In this document: positions 1 to 6,467 of the stretch, one piece after another
How positions within the stretch are numbered: position 1 is the stretch's first letter
Layout: every line of letters begins with the position of its first letter
Origin: Lachnospiraceae bacterium
GTDB lineage: Bacteria; Bacillota; Clostridia; Lachnospirales; Lachnospiraceae
Assembly: GCA_003542935.1 (NCBI GenBank)
Contig: DPJQ01000028.1
Span: forward strand, 1-14,984
Length of the DNA: 14,984 bases
Direction of reading: 5' to 3'
Made by a program: the position numbers and the translations under genes
The notes under the pieces: generated by a model
Seen by the model: only the letters and a program-made list of their open reading frames with translations
Databases searched by the model: none
Told to the model about the DNA's origin: nothing

Positions 1-1
1 G

Positions 2-1006
2 GTATTAGGCTATACCTGTGTCAATATCCCTTACGGAACTTTGTGCGGTGCGATGACGCAGAATATAGAGGAGCGGGCAAAAATCAACACATTCCGTTCC
101 GTCAGCGCAATGATAGCCATCGGCATTATCAATATCATAACAGTGCCATTGATTGCGGCGCTTGGCGGGGGAAATGACAGGAGAGGCTATCTTTTGATTG
201 CTGTTATCTATGGATGTATTTTTGCGGCATGCCATATCTTTTGTTTTGCAAAAACAAAAGAAGTTGTGGAAGTGCCGGAAAAAGAAAAAACGCCGCTGAA
301 AGTACAGCTGTCTGCTGTTGCAAAAAACAGGCCATACATGATTGCGGTGGCAGGACAGTTCCTGTTCGGGGTGACACTTTATGGGAGGAATGCGGATGCA
401 CTCTATTATTTTACATATGTGGAGGGAAACCAGGCATTGTTCAGTACCTATTCCCTATTTATCATTATCCCTTCCATCATTGGAGCGGCCTGTTTCCCTC
501 TGGTATTTAAGCTGACAAACAATAAAGGCCGCTCGGCTTCCATATTTGCGCTGCTTACGGGGATCAGCATGTTCTGCATGTACTTTTTTACGGTTGGGAA
601 GTCACCCGTTCCGTTTTATCTGTTCTCATGTCTGGCACAGTTTTTCTTCTCAGGGTTTAATACGGCGATTTATGCGATTGTACCGGATTGTGTAGAATAT
701 GGCGAATGGAAAACAGGGCTTCGTAATGACGGTTTTCAATATGCTTTCATTTCTTTGGGAAATAAGATTGGAATGGCGATTGGAACTTCTGTACTGGCAG
801 GTGTTTTGGGCAGCTTCGGATATGTGGCGAACCAGCAGCAGAATCCGGCAGTGCTGGCTGTGATCAAACATGCTTTCACTACAGTTCCCGGCGTGTTATG
901 GATCGTAACAGCGGCAGTCTTATATTTTTACCGTCTGAATAAAAAAGTCTATAATAAGATTGTGCAGGAGATTCTGGAGAGAAAGGAGGGTGGCAAACAT
1001 GTTTGA
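2..1006 (+). CDS. GPH-family sugar:cation symporter (MFS), C-terminal part, 5' end outside window
   Basis: Inner-membrane symporter of the glycoside-pentoside-hexuronide:cation family, which imports sugars or glycosides with H+ or Na+. The frame is open from the window edge and gives 334 residues, so roughly the first quarter of a normal 450-480 residue protein is missing. Visible family marks are NIPYGTL followed by a Met-Thr-x-x-x-x-Glu-Arg loop near the start, and a C-terminal CVEYGEWKTG segment followed by a run ending in a Gly-rich helix. Several long hydrophobic segments alternate with short charged loops (for example a Lys/Glu-rich central loop around bases 250-300). The first in-window start codon (TTG at 41) is not the real start. 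The gene overlaps the next ORF by 8 bases. Substrate cannot be told; the family is certain, the sugar is not. Confidence 0.9.
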   Translation, partial: VLGYTCVNIPYGTLCGAMTQNIEERAKINTFRSVSAMIAIGIINIITVPLIAALGGGNDRRGYLLIAVIYGCIFAACHIFCFAKTKEVVEVPEKEKTPLKVQLSAVAKNRPYMIAVAGQFLFGVTLYGRNADALYYFTYVEGNQALFSTYSLFIIIPSIIGAACFPLVFKLTNNKGRSASIFALLTGISMFCMYFFTVGKSPVPFYLFSCLAQFFFSGFNTAIYAIVPDCVEYGEWKTGLRNDGFQYAFISLGNKIGMAIGTSVLAGVLGSFGYVANQQQNPAVLAVIKHAFTTVPGVLWIVTAAVLYFYRLNKKVYNKIVQEILERKEGGKHV

Positions 1007-1271
1007 TGTAGCTGCGTTGGGAGAATTGGTGGAACCAAAAACTGCAAAATCATTTGATATTTCGCTGAGTACTGTAGGTGAGGTAAAGGAATTTGTCAAT
1101 GATATGAGCAAAATAGAAGGGAATGTATTCCTTTGTGTGGGGAAATATGTGATTGATGCAAAATCGATCATGGGAATTTTCAGTTCAGAGCTTTCAACGC
1201 CATTGCGGCTCGTAATTGAGAACTGGGAAGAAAAGTATGCGGCAGTTATTGAAAGATATTTGCATCAATAG
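999..1271 (+). CDS. HPr-like domain protein with a PfkB-kinase-like N-terminus (possible fusion)
   Basis: A 90-residue protein. ATG 999 is chosen because AAAGGAGGG at 982-990 lies 8 bases upstream; this start overlaps the symporter stop. Residues 1-12 (MFDVAALGELVE) read like the first strand of a PfkB/fructokinase. From residue 17 on (KSFDISL ... YVIDAKSIMGIF) it reads like an HPr-family domain, with the Ser of KSIMG matching the regulatory Ser46 of HPr. The active-site His15 motif (LHARPA) is absent; the aligned stretch is GEVKEFV, so phosphotransfer from PTS enzyme I is not expected. Similar His-less HPr-like proteins occur in Lachnospiraceae as free-standing small proteins (from memory, not searched). 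The mixed identity suggests a deletion joined a sugar-kinase start to an HPr-like gene. Function unknown. Confidence 0.7.
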   Translation: MFDVAALGELVEPKTAKSFDISLSTVGEVKEFVNDMSKIEGNVFLCVGKYVIDAKSIMGIFSSELSTPLRLVIENWEEKYAAVIERYLHQ

Positions 1272-1274
1272 AAA

Positions 1275-1340
1275 ATGGAAGCGACATGGAAGCGACATGG
1301 AAGTGACATGGAAGTGACATGGAAGCGACATGGAAGTGAC
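1275..1340 (+). repeat. Six tandem copies of an 11-bp repeat
   Basis: Six perfect-length head-to-tail copies of ATGGAAGYGAC start at 1275, 1286, 1297, 1308, 1319 and 1330. The only variable base is position 8, which reads C, C, T, T, C, T. The array starts three bases after the stop of the HPr-like gene and ends 12 bases before a terminator hairpin, so it would lie in the 3' untranslated part of that transcript. The unit is not a multiple of three, which argues against a coding role, and it has no spacers, so it is not CRISPR. Confidence 0.95.
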
Positions 1341-1352
1341 AGTTGTATATAG

Positions 1353-1391
1353 CCAGGTTAATGTGGAGTGATACATTGACCTGGATTTTTT
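1353..1391 (+). terminator. Rho-independent terminator after the HPr-like gene
   Basis: CCAGGTTAATGT (1353-1364) pairs with ACATTGACCTGG (1373-1384) over 12 bp with one G-U pair. The loop has 8 bases, and a T run follows at 1386-1391. It separates the symporter/HPr-like unit from the sigma factor operon. Confidence 0.9.
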
Positions 1392-1410
1392 ATGCATAAA
1401 AAATTTTATC

Positions 1411-1450
1411 TCCAAATTCCTGTCTTTTTCTTTTCCAAATTCGTTATAGT
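1411..1450 (+). promoter_or_regulatory. Possible promoter region of the sigma factor operon, with a 9-bp direct repeat
   Basis: TCCAAATTC occurs at 1411-1419 and again at 1434-1442, 23 bases apart, followed by a -10-like TATAGT at 1445-1450. No convincing -35 box for the housekeeping sigma factor lies at the right distance. Promoters read by ECF sigma factors have different -35/-10 boxes, so the repeat could be part of an autoregulated promoter. This is a weak call based on position and pattern only. Confidence 0.25.
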
Positions 1451-1480
1451 AAATGAGAGCGTTTTCAAGGGAGGGGGGGC

Positions 1481-1995
1481 ATGGACATGGATTTTCTGCT
1501 GGTGCAAAGGATGCGCCTGGGCGACGAAAAGGCACTGGAATCTTTTGTGAAAAAATATTATCCGCTCATACTGAAGTATTGCCGGACGCATATGGCTGAC
1601 AGTGGCTATGCGGAGGACATGGCCCAGGAAACCTTCGCCCGTTTTTTTCAGACGCTGCCGGATTATCATCATTATGGAAAGGCGGCTAATTACCTGTATG
1701 CCATTGCGGCCAATGCATGCCGCGATTTTCACAGGAAAAACAGGGAGATCCCTGTGGAGGAATTGCCGGAAGAGGCAGATACGGAGGGGACAGGCTGGAT
1801 ATGCGGCTGGATATCCGGGCGGCGCTGCGAAGCCTGCCCGGAGAGATCCGGGAGGTGGCCGTTCTGTATTTCGTGCAGGAGCTGAAACAGAAGGATATTG
1901 CTAAAATACTGGATATCGGTCTGCCCCTGGTGAAATACCGGGTGGCGCGGGCCAGAAAAGAGCTGTCAGATTACCTGGGAAAGGAGAGGGTATGA
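1481..1995 (+). pseudogene. ECF-type RNA polymerase sigma factor, interrupted by a -1 frameshift
   Basis: Encodes a sigma-70 family ECF sigma factor that would direct RNA polymerase to a small regulon. Region 2 is in the first frame (bases 1481 to about 1789: an AEDMAQETFARFF motif, then YLYAIAANACRDFHRKN). Region 4 is in the -1 frame (about 1790-1995: LRSLPGEIREVAVLYF, then a helix-turn-helix KQKDIAKILDIG and VKYRVARARKEL). The switch falls at GAG GGG ACA (1784-1792). Restoring one G to the run 1786-1789 gives Thr-Glu-Gly-Asp-Arg-Leu-Asp and a continuous protein of about 171 residues, normal for the family. As written, the first frame runs on to a stop at 1885 with no region 4. Start ATG 1481 follows AAGGGAGGG. 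The downstream end overlaps the next gene by ATGA. It could be a true mutation, a sequencing error in a G run, or slippage. Confidence 0.8.
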
Positions 1996-2897
1996 AATTG
2001 AGAGATGAAAAAAAGCGGCGTGGTGACGGAATGGCCGGTAAAAACATAAGGATGGCCGGATTGTCTGGCACAGAGAAAAGGTACAGATGTGACAATAAGA
2101 AAACATGGGTGCATGGAAAAAAACTGTTGTCCGACAGGCAGCTCCGGAAGGTTTTTGGCGGCGACCAACGGAACGCGTACCGGGATGGGGGCTTGCAGGA
2201 AACAATAAGTCGGGCAAAGGAGGCGTTTGCGGAGTGTGAAGCCGCCGCATCTCTGTCATCGCTGGAATTTTTATGGCAGCAGGGGCGGTATATACGCAAG
2301 CGCTGGTGGGTGCTGCAGGCGGCTCTCCTGTTTCTTTTGGGGGGGATCCTGCAGTTTGCGGGGCAGAATATATATACGCAGCGGTGTATGGGGATCGCCG
2401 CCGCTCTGTTTGCCGTGCTGCTTCTGCCGGAGCTGTGGAAAAACAGGAATGCAGGGGCCATAGAAGTGGAGTGTGCGGCGTACTACTCTTTGCGGCAGAT
2501 CTACGGGGCCAGAGTTCTCTTGTTTGGGATGGTGGATTTGCTTTTGGTGAGCGGGTTTGCTTTGGTTATGGTCACGTCGGGGGGGCTGCTATGGGAAGAG
2601 ATGCTGATCCAGTTCCTGCTGCCCTTTGCAGTGTCCTGCTGCATCTGCTTTAAGTGCCTGTACAGCCGCCGGGGCGGATCGGAGGTGTTTGCCCTGTTTT
2701 TGTGTGCGTCGTGGACGGCGGTGTGGCTGGAGATCGTGCTGAAAGAAAACATGTATGACGCCGTATCCCGCCCTGTCTGGCTGGGGCTGCTGGCGTTGGC
2801 CGTTTTTTATCTGGGGTACTGTATTTACCGGGGACAAAGGGATTGCGGCAAAGGGTTGGACGGGGCTGCACATCAGATAATTGTCCGGTTTCCCTGA
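1992..2897 (+). CDS. Six-helix membrane protein of unknown family; candidate anti-sigma/sensor or transporter partner
   Basis: A 301-residue protein. The first ~105 residues are hydrophilic, with many Lys/Arg/Asp/Glu, and then six hydrophobic segments follow at about residues 107-121, 132-148, 174-196, 205-222, 231-250 and 262-279. I do not recognise a named domain. The Cys/His zinc motif of classic anti-sigma factors (HxxxCxxC) is absent. Start ATG 1992 overlaps the sigma factor stop (ATGA) and follows AAGGAGAGG, so the two genes look translationally coupled. Position between an ECF sigma factor and an ABC ATPase suggests it either holds the sigma factor at the membrane or is a third part of the export system. 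Both roles are inferred from context only. Confidence 0.75.
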   Translation: MKLRDEKKRRGDGMAGKNIRMAGLSGTEKRYRCDNKKTWVHGKKLLSDRQLRKVFGGDQRNAYRDGGLQETISRAKEAFAECEAAASLSSLEFLWQQGRYIRKRWWVLQAALLFLLGGILQFAGQNIYTQRCMGIAAALFAVLLLPELWKNRNAGAIEVECAAYYSLRQIYGARVLLFGMVDLLLVSGFALVMVTSGGLLWEEMLIQFLLPFAVSCCICFKCLYSRRGGSEVFALFLCASWTAVWLEIVLKENMYDAVSRPVWLGLLALAVFYLGYCIYRGQRDCGKGLDGAAHQIIVRFP

Positions 2898-2927
2898 GGC
2901 GTTATGAAAAAAGAAAGGAGAACGAGC

Positions 2928-3809
2928 GTGGAATTAGCGGTTACGAAACTGACAAAACGATTTCAGGACATCACGGCGGTGGATCAGGTCTCCTGCCGGA
3001 TGACGGCGGGGGTATATGGGCTTCTGGGCGTAAACGGCGCCGGGAAGACTACTTTGATGCGTATGCTGTGTACGCTGCTGCGTCCCACGGGCGGAACGAT
3101 CACCTGGGAGGGAGAGGATATCTTTGCCATGGACGGGCGTTACCGGAAAATACTGGGCTATCTGCCCCAGGATTTTGGGTACTATCCTGATTTTTCAATC
3201 TGTGACTATTTGATGTATGTCGCTTCGATCAAGGGGCTGCGTCCGGTGACGGCGAAGAAGCGCACGGGGCAGCTGCTGGAACTGGTGGGGCTGTCCGGTA
3301 TGGAAAAGAAAAAAATGAAAAAGCTCTCCGGCGGAATGAAGCGCCGGGTGGGTATCGCCCAGGCCATGCTGAACGACCCGAAGATACTGATCCTTGACGA
3401 ACCCACAGCCGGTTTGGATCCGAATGAGAGGATCCGTTTCCGGAATCTGATCAGTGAGCTGGCGGAGGAACGGCTGATCCTGCTGTCCACCCATATCGTG
3501 TCGGATGTGGCGTATATCGCCAGCGAGATCCTGCTGATGCGCAGCGGAAGGATCTGTGCGTCGGGAACAACGGATGAGCTGATTGCCGCCATGCCGGAAC
3601 GGGTGTGGAGCATGACGGTTGAAAAAGATCAGACGGAACATTTTATGAAAAATTACAAAACCGTAAATATAAAGGCAGCCAGAGACGGGGTTGAGCTGAG
3701 GCTTCTGTCCGGGCAGCGGCCCACGCCGGATTCCCGGGAGGAAGCCGCCACGCTGGAGGATCTGTTTTTATGCTACTTTGGGGAGAAAGCGGGGGAAGAG
3801 GATGCTTAA
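2928..3809 (+). CDS. ABC transporter ATP-binding protein
   Basis: Cytoplasmic ATPase that would energise the permease encoded next. Motifs in order: Walker A GVNGAGKTT (residues 34-42), Q-loop YLPQDFG, signature LSGGMKRR, Walker B ILILDEPTAGLDP and switch His in STHIVSD, followed by an ~80-residue C-terminal extension. The length of 293 residues is typical of exporter-type (ABC-2) ATPases. I chose GTG 2928, giving MELAVTKLTKRF, because AAAGGAG at 2914-2920 is ideally spaced before it and the conserved fold starts there; an in-frame ATG at 2904 has only a weak GAGG upstream. The 3' end overlaps the permease by 8 bases. It belongs to the sigma/membrane/ABC operon; substrate unknown (lipid, peptide or antibiotic export are usual for such units). 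Confidence 0.92.
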   Translation: MELAVTKLTKRFQDITAVDQVSCRMTAGVYGLLGVNGAGKTTLMRMLCTLLRPTGGTITWEGEDIFAMDGRYRKILGYLPQDFGYYPDFSICDYLMYVASIKGLRPVTAKKRTGQLLELVGLSGMEKKKMKKLSGGMKRRVGIAQAMLNDPKILILDEPTAGLDPNERIRFRNLISELAEERLILLSTHIVSDVAYIASEILLMRSGRICASGTTDELIAAMPERVWSMTVEKDQTEHFMKNYKTVNIKAARDGVELRLLSGQRPTPDSREEAATLEDLFLCYFGEKAGEEDA

Positions 3810-5028
3810 GTTTGAATTGAAAAAGGTGTTTTCCAGGCCGGGCAGCGCCATAGCCATGGGAATTCTGGCTGTTGTGATCGGGGTGACGTGCTGGTTTGCT
3901 ACGGATGTGTATTATGTGGATCCAAACGGCGTGAAGCAGAGGGGGCCTTCCGCGGTGGCGGCCCTGCGGGAAGAACAGAAAGCGTGGGCCGGGGAGCTGG
4001 ACAGTGAAAAACTCCGGCAGGTCATTCTCGCAAACAAAGAGATCAAAAGTTCTCCGGAATACCAGTCAGAGGACGAGAACGAGAGGGAGATTGCCTACAG
4101 CCGGGGACAGGGCTTCAAAGATATCCGTGATCTTCTGAACCATGCCTTTGCCGCGGGATTCTGCGATTATGACTATTACTGTGCCGACCGGCTGTCCGGG
4201 GATATGGCGTCACAGTTTTATGGCAGGCGGGTGTCCCTTTTGAAAGAATGGCTGGAAGGTGAGGCCAAAGAGCAGTATACGGATAAAGAAAAAGCCTTTT
4301 TTATTTCCAGGTATGAAAAAATAAAAACACCGTTTTATTACGATTATATGACGGGATGGACCCGGCTCTTTGACTATGCGCCTACGGTTGTTATGATCAC
4401 GTTGCTGATTCTGGGATATCTGGTCTCCGGCATCTTTTCCGGTGAATTTTCCTGGAAGTCCGACGCCGTTTTCTTCACTTCTTTTCACGGCAGGAAACGG
4501 GCTACGGCGGCGAAAACAGGGGCCGGTCTGTGTCTGGTGACGGGCATATATCTGGTGACAATGCTGATTTACACGGCAATTGTGCTGCTTTATCTCGGGG
4601 CGGACGGCTGGGCCTGCCCGATACAGATCCTGTTTTCCGGCTGGAAATCCTTTTACAATATTTCGGTGTGGCAGGAGTATCTGCTAATCCTGGCGGGAGG
4701 CTATATAGGTTGTCTGTTTACCTCTTTCCTGTGTATGTGGGTGTCGGCGAAAACGAGGTCGGCGGTCATTGCGGTGATGATCCCCTTTGTACTGATTTTT
4801 ATTCCTTCATTTCTGGAAAATATCCCCGCGCCTTTTGTGGGGAAGATTCTGGGACTGCTGCCGGATCAGCTGCTCCAGATGGGAAACGTACTGGGGTATT
4901 TCAATATATATTCCCTCGGGGGAACGTTGATGGATGCGGCCCCGATCCTGTTGACGGTGTATGCGGTGCTGGCCGTGTTGCTCGTACCGTGGACATACCG
5001 GATATATCGGCATATGGAAATCGGATGA
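3802..5028 (+). CDS. ABC-2 type permease
   Basis: Membrane subunit paired with the preceding ATPase. From ATG 3802 it has 408 residues and begins MLKFELKKVFSRPG, a typical cytoplasmic start of ABC-2 permeases. One hydrophobic helix follows (about residues 17-35), then a charged domain of ~150 residues probably outside the membrane, then five more hydrophobic segments beginning near residue 195. This one-helix, large-loop, five-helix layout fits the family. A TTG start at 3778 in the same frame is rejected because it lies deep inside the ATPase gene and adds only Arg/Lys-rich residues. Start and ATPase stop overlap, so translation is probably coupled. The exported compound is not predictable from sequence. 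Confidence 0.88.
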   Translation: MLKFELKKVFSRPGSAIAMGILAVVIGVTCWFATDVYYVDPNGVKQRGPSAVAALREEQKAWAGELDSEKLRQVILANKEIKSSPEYQSEDENEREIAYSRGQGFKDIRDLLNHAFAAGFCDYDYYCADRLSGDMASQFYGRRVSLLKEWLEGEAKEQYTDKEKAFFISRYEKIKTPFYYDYMTGWTRLFDYAPTVVMITLLILGYLVSGIFSGEFSWKSDAVFFTSFHGRKRATAAKTGAGLCLVTGIYLVTMLIYTAIVLLYLGADGWACPIQILFSGWKSFYNISVWQEYLLILAGGYIGCLFTSFLCMWVSAKTRSAVIAVMIPFVLIFIPSFLENIPAPFVGKILGLLPDQLLQMGNVLGYFNIYSLGGTLMDAAPILLTVYAVLAVLLVPWTYRIYRHMEIG

Positions 5029-5031
5029 GAG

Positions 5032-5054
5032 ACGGCCCCGTGAAAAGGGGCCGT
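5032..5054 (+). terminator. GC-rich hairpin after the ABC permease, likely terminator
   Basis: ACGGCCCC (5032-5039) pairs perfectly with GGGGCCGT (5047-5054) around a 7-base loop, directly after the permease stop. Only two T follow, so it is either a weak terminator or an mRNA 3' end stabiliser. It sits between the ABC operon and the LacI promoter. Confidence 0.5.
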
Positions 5055-5169
5055 TCACTGGCAGCGTCCGGGCATAAGCAAATGACATTAGTTCACTGGA
5101 CAATGTTTCTAAAAGAATTGTGAAAACTTTGTGGTATTCGCCAAAGATGGGGAAAAACGGGAAAAAGGA

Positions 5170-5198
5170 TTGACGTACGGGAAAAAAAGGCGTATTCT
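5170..5198 (+). promoter_or_regulatory. Promoter of the LacI-family gene
   Basis: TTGACG (5170-5175) and TATTCT (5193-5198) are separated by exactly 17 bases, a good housekeeping-type promoter. Transcription would start near 5205, at the edge of the palindromic operator at 5206-5219, which implies autorepression. This also argues against any translation start upstream of 5205. Confidence 0.7.
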
Positions 5199-5205
5199 CC
5201 ATTTA

Positions 5206-5219
5206 AGTAAACGTTTACT
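5206..5219 (+). promoter_or_regulatory. LacI-type operator O1 (perfect palindrome)
   Basis: AGTAAACGTTTACT is a perfect 14-bp inverted repeat with a central CG, typical of LacI-family operators. It lies just after the regulator's predicted transcription start. Three close variants occur upstream of the structural genes. Confidence 0.8.
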
Positions 5220-5244
5220 CAAAGGACGGCAGGTAAGAAGCAGC

Positions 5245-6276
5245 ATGGCGAAAACGGGAAGCAGAGTGACAATCAAGGATTTGGCGAGCATATGTAACGT
5301 CTCCACAGCAACAGTATCCAGGGTGCTGAACCATATCAAGGGTGGGTACAGCGGAGAGACGGAAGCCCGGATCCTCAAAGCTGCTGAGGAGATGGGGTAT
5401 GCGCCCAATCCCATGGCCCGGTCGCTGGTCACAAGGAAGACCAGCCTGGTGGCCGTGCTGGTGCCGGATATTCATTACTATTTTTTCCAGGAGTTTTTTG
5501 CAGGACTGGAAGAGCATCTGAATGACTATGGTTACCGTTTATTGCTTTGCAACACCCAGGAGGATTCCGGACAGGAGGAGCTTTTCATCCGAGGCCTGTG
5601 CAACGGGCTGGTGGATGGTATTATCGTATCCACGTTGAATAACAGGGAACAGAACGACCTTCTGGTGGAGCTGGACAGGGAGCATTTTCCGATCATCACT
5701 CTGGAGCGTTATGGGGAAGATCTGGGAGACCTGTGCTGTGTTCAGATCGACAATTTTGAGACAGGCAGGATGGCAGTGGACTATCTTTACAGCCAGGGCC
5801 ATAGGCGGATCGCTTTCATCAAGGGAAGGCGGGAGGCGAAAAATGCCGAGATCCGTTACCAGGGCTATCTGGCAGGATTGAGACAAAATGGCCTGGAGCC
5901 GGATGAGAGCATCGTGCGTTACGGTGATTACAGCTTTGCATCCGCCACAAAGGCCATGGAGGAACTGTTGGAGGTGGGCGGTTTTACGGCCCTGATTGCG
6001 GCGAATGACCTGATGACCCTCGGCGCCTGTAAAGCGATCACGAAAGCGGGGCGCAGGATACCGGAGGATATCTCGGTGCTGGGGTTGGATCGGACGATCC
6101 TGACAGATACCCACGAGCCTTCGATCGTGGCGATCGACTTTTGTGCCCATGAGATCGGGCATACGGTGGGAAAATGCATGATGGCTATGATCAATAACCA
6201 GCCGCTTGGGGAGAAAGTGATCCGGCAGAATCCGATATTTCATAACGGAAAAAGTATCCGTTTGTTGCAGGAGTGA
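5245..6276 (+). CDS. LacI-family transcriptional regulator
   Basis: DNA-binding repressor that senses a sugar or sugar derivative. From ATG 5245 it has 343 residues, the usual family length. Residues 8-27 form the helix-turn-helix (VTIKDLASICNVSTATVSRV), residues ~53-62 the hinge (APNPMARSL), then the periplasmic-binding-protein-like sensor domain begins (TSLVAVLVPDIHYYFF). Late motifs such as AANDLMTLGACKA and GRRIPEDISVLGLDR are standard. The frame stays open back to 5131, but that stretch contains the promoter and operator, so ATG 5245 is preferred although its ribosome site (AGGTAAG) is modest. Four matching palindromes (O1-O4) flank the gene, so it very likely represses itself and the downstream operon. 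The effector is unknown. Confidence 0.95.
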   Translation: MAKTGSRVTIKDLASICNVSTATVSRVLNHIKGGYSGETEARILKAAEEMGYAPNPMARSLVTRKTSLVAVLVPDIHYYFFQEFFAGLEEHLNDYGYRLLLCNTQEDSGQEELFIRGLCNGLVDGIIVSTLNNREQNDLLVELDREHFPIITLERYGEDLGDLCCVQIDNFETGRMAVDYLYSQGHRRIAFIKGRREAKNAEIRYQGYLAGLRQNGLEPDESIVRYGDYSFASATKAMEELLEVGGFTALIAANDLMTLGACKAITKAGRRIPEDISVLGLDRTILTDTHEPSIVAIDFCAHEIGHTVGKCMMAMINNQPLGEKVIRQNPIFHNGKSIRLLQE

Positions 6277-6299
6277 CAGGAAGGGGAATTTTGTAAAGA

Positions 6300-6313
6300 G
6301 TTAAACGTTTACT
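6300..6313 (+). promoter_or_regulatory. LacI-type operator O2
   Basis: GTTAAACGTTTACT matches O1 in 12 of 14 positions and keeps the right half-site exactly. It lies 24 bases after the regulator stop. Its centre is 96 bases upstream of the O3 centre. Confidence 0.75.
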
Positions 6314-6388
6314 TGAAAGGGGAGACGTTGTTACAGTTCAACCTAGGTCTTTGCACTGGCCGCAACAGCGAAGGAGGTAAGGGAGAGT

Positions 6389-6400
6389 ATGGATAATTAA
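6389..6400 (+). other. Three-codon ORF with a strong ribosome site (leader or gene remnant)
   Basis: AAGGAGG at 6371-6377 is followed 11 bases later by ATG GAT AAT TAA (Met-Asp-Asn-stop). It may be a chance occurrence, a mini leader, or the preserved start of a deleted gene. If transcription starts from the promoter proposed at 6397-6425, this ORF would be upstream of the start and untranslated. Confidence 0.2.
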
Positions 6401-6409
6401 ACGTTTACG
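6396..6409 (+). promoter_or_regulatory. LacI-type operator O3
   Basis: ATTAAACGTTTACG contains the palindromic core TAAACGTTTA. It overlaps the proposed -35 region of the sugar operon promoter. Its centre is 32 bases upstream of the O4 centre. Confidence 0.72.
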
Positions 6410-6425
6410 TATAACGCATTATGAT
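6397..6425 (+). promoter_or_regulatory. Probable promoter of the sugar operon
   Basis: A -10 box TATGAT (6420-6425) lies 17 bases after TTAAAC (6397-6402), a weak -35 match. O3 covers the -35 side and O4 lies just after the -10, over the expected start near 6432. This is classic repressor geometry, which is the main support. Confidence 0.45.
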
Positions 6426-6427
6426 AG

Positions 6428-6441
6428 GTTAAACGTTTACT
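6428..6441 (+). promoter_or_regulatory. LacI-type operator O4
   Basis: GTTAAACGTTTACT is identical to O2. It lies between the proposed -10 box and the first structural gene, 27 bases before its start codon, where a bound repressor would block initiation. Confidence 0.78.
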
Positions 6442-6467
6442 TATTCAAATTAGGGAAAGGAGATCTT

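Noticed and set aside
1275..1340. CRISPR array
   Set aside because: Units are 11 bp with no spacers and no cas genes nearby.
2904..2927. Upstream ATG start of the ABC ATPase
   Set aside because: GTG 2928 has a much better ribosome site and matches the normal N-terminus; the ATG remains a minor possibility.
5131..5244. Upstream extension of the LacI gene
   Set aside because: It would include the promoter and operator O1, and the helix-turn-helix begins just after ATG 5245.
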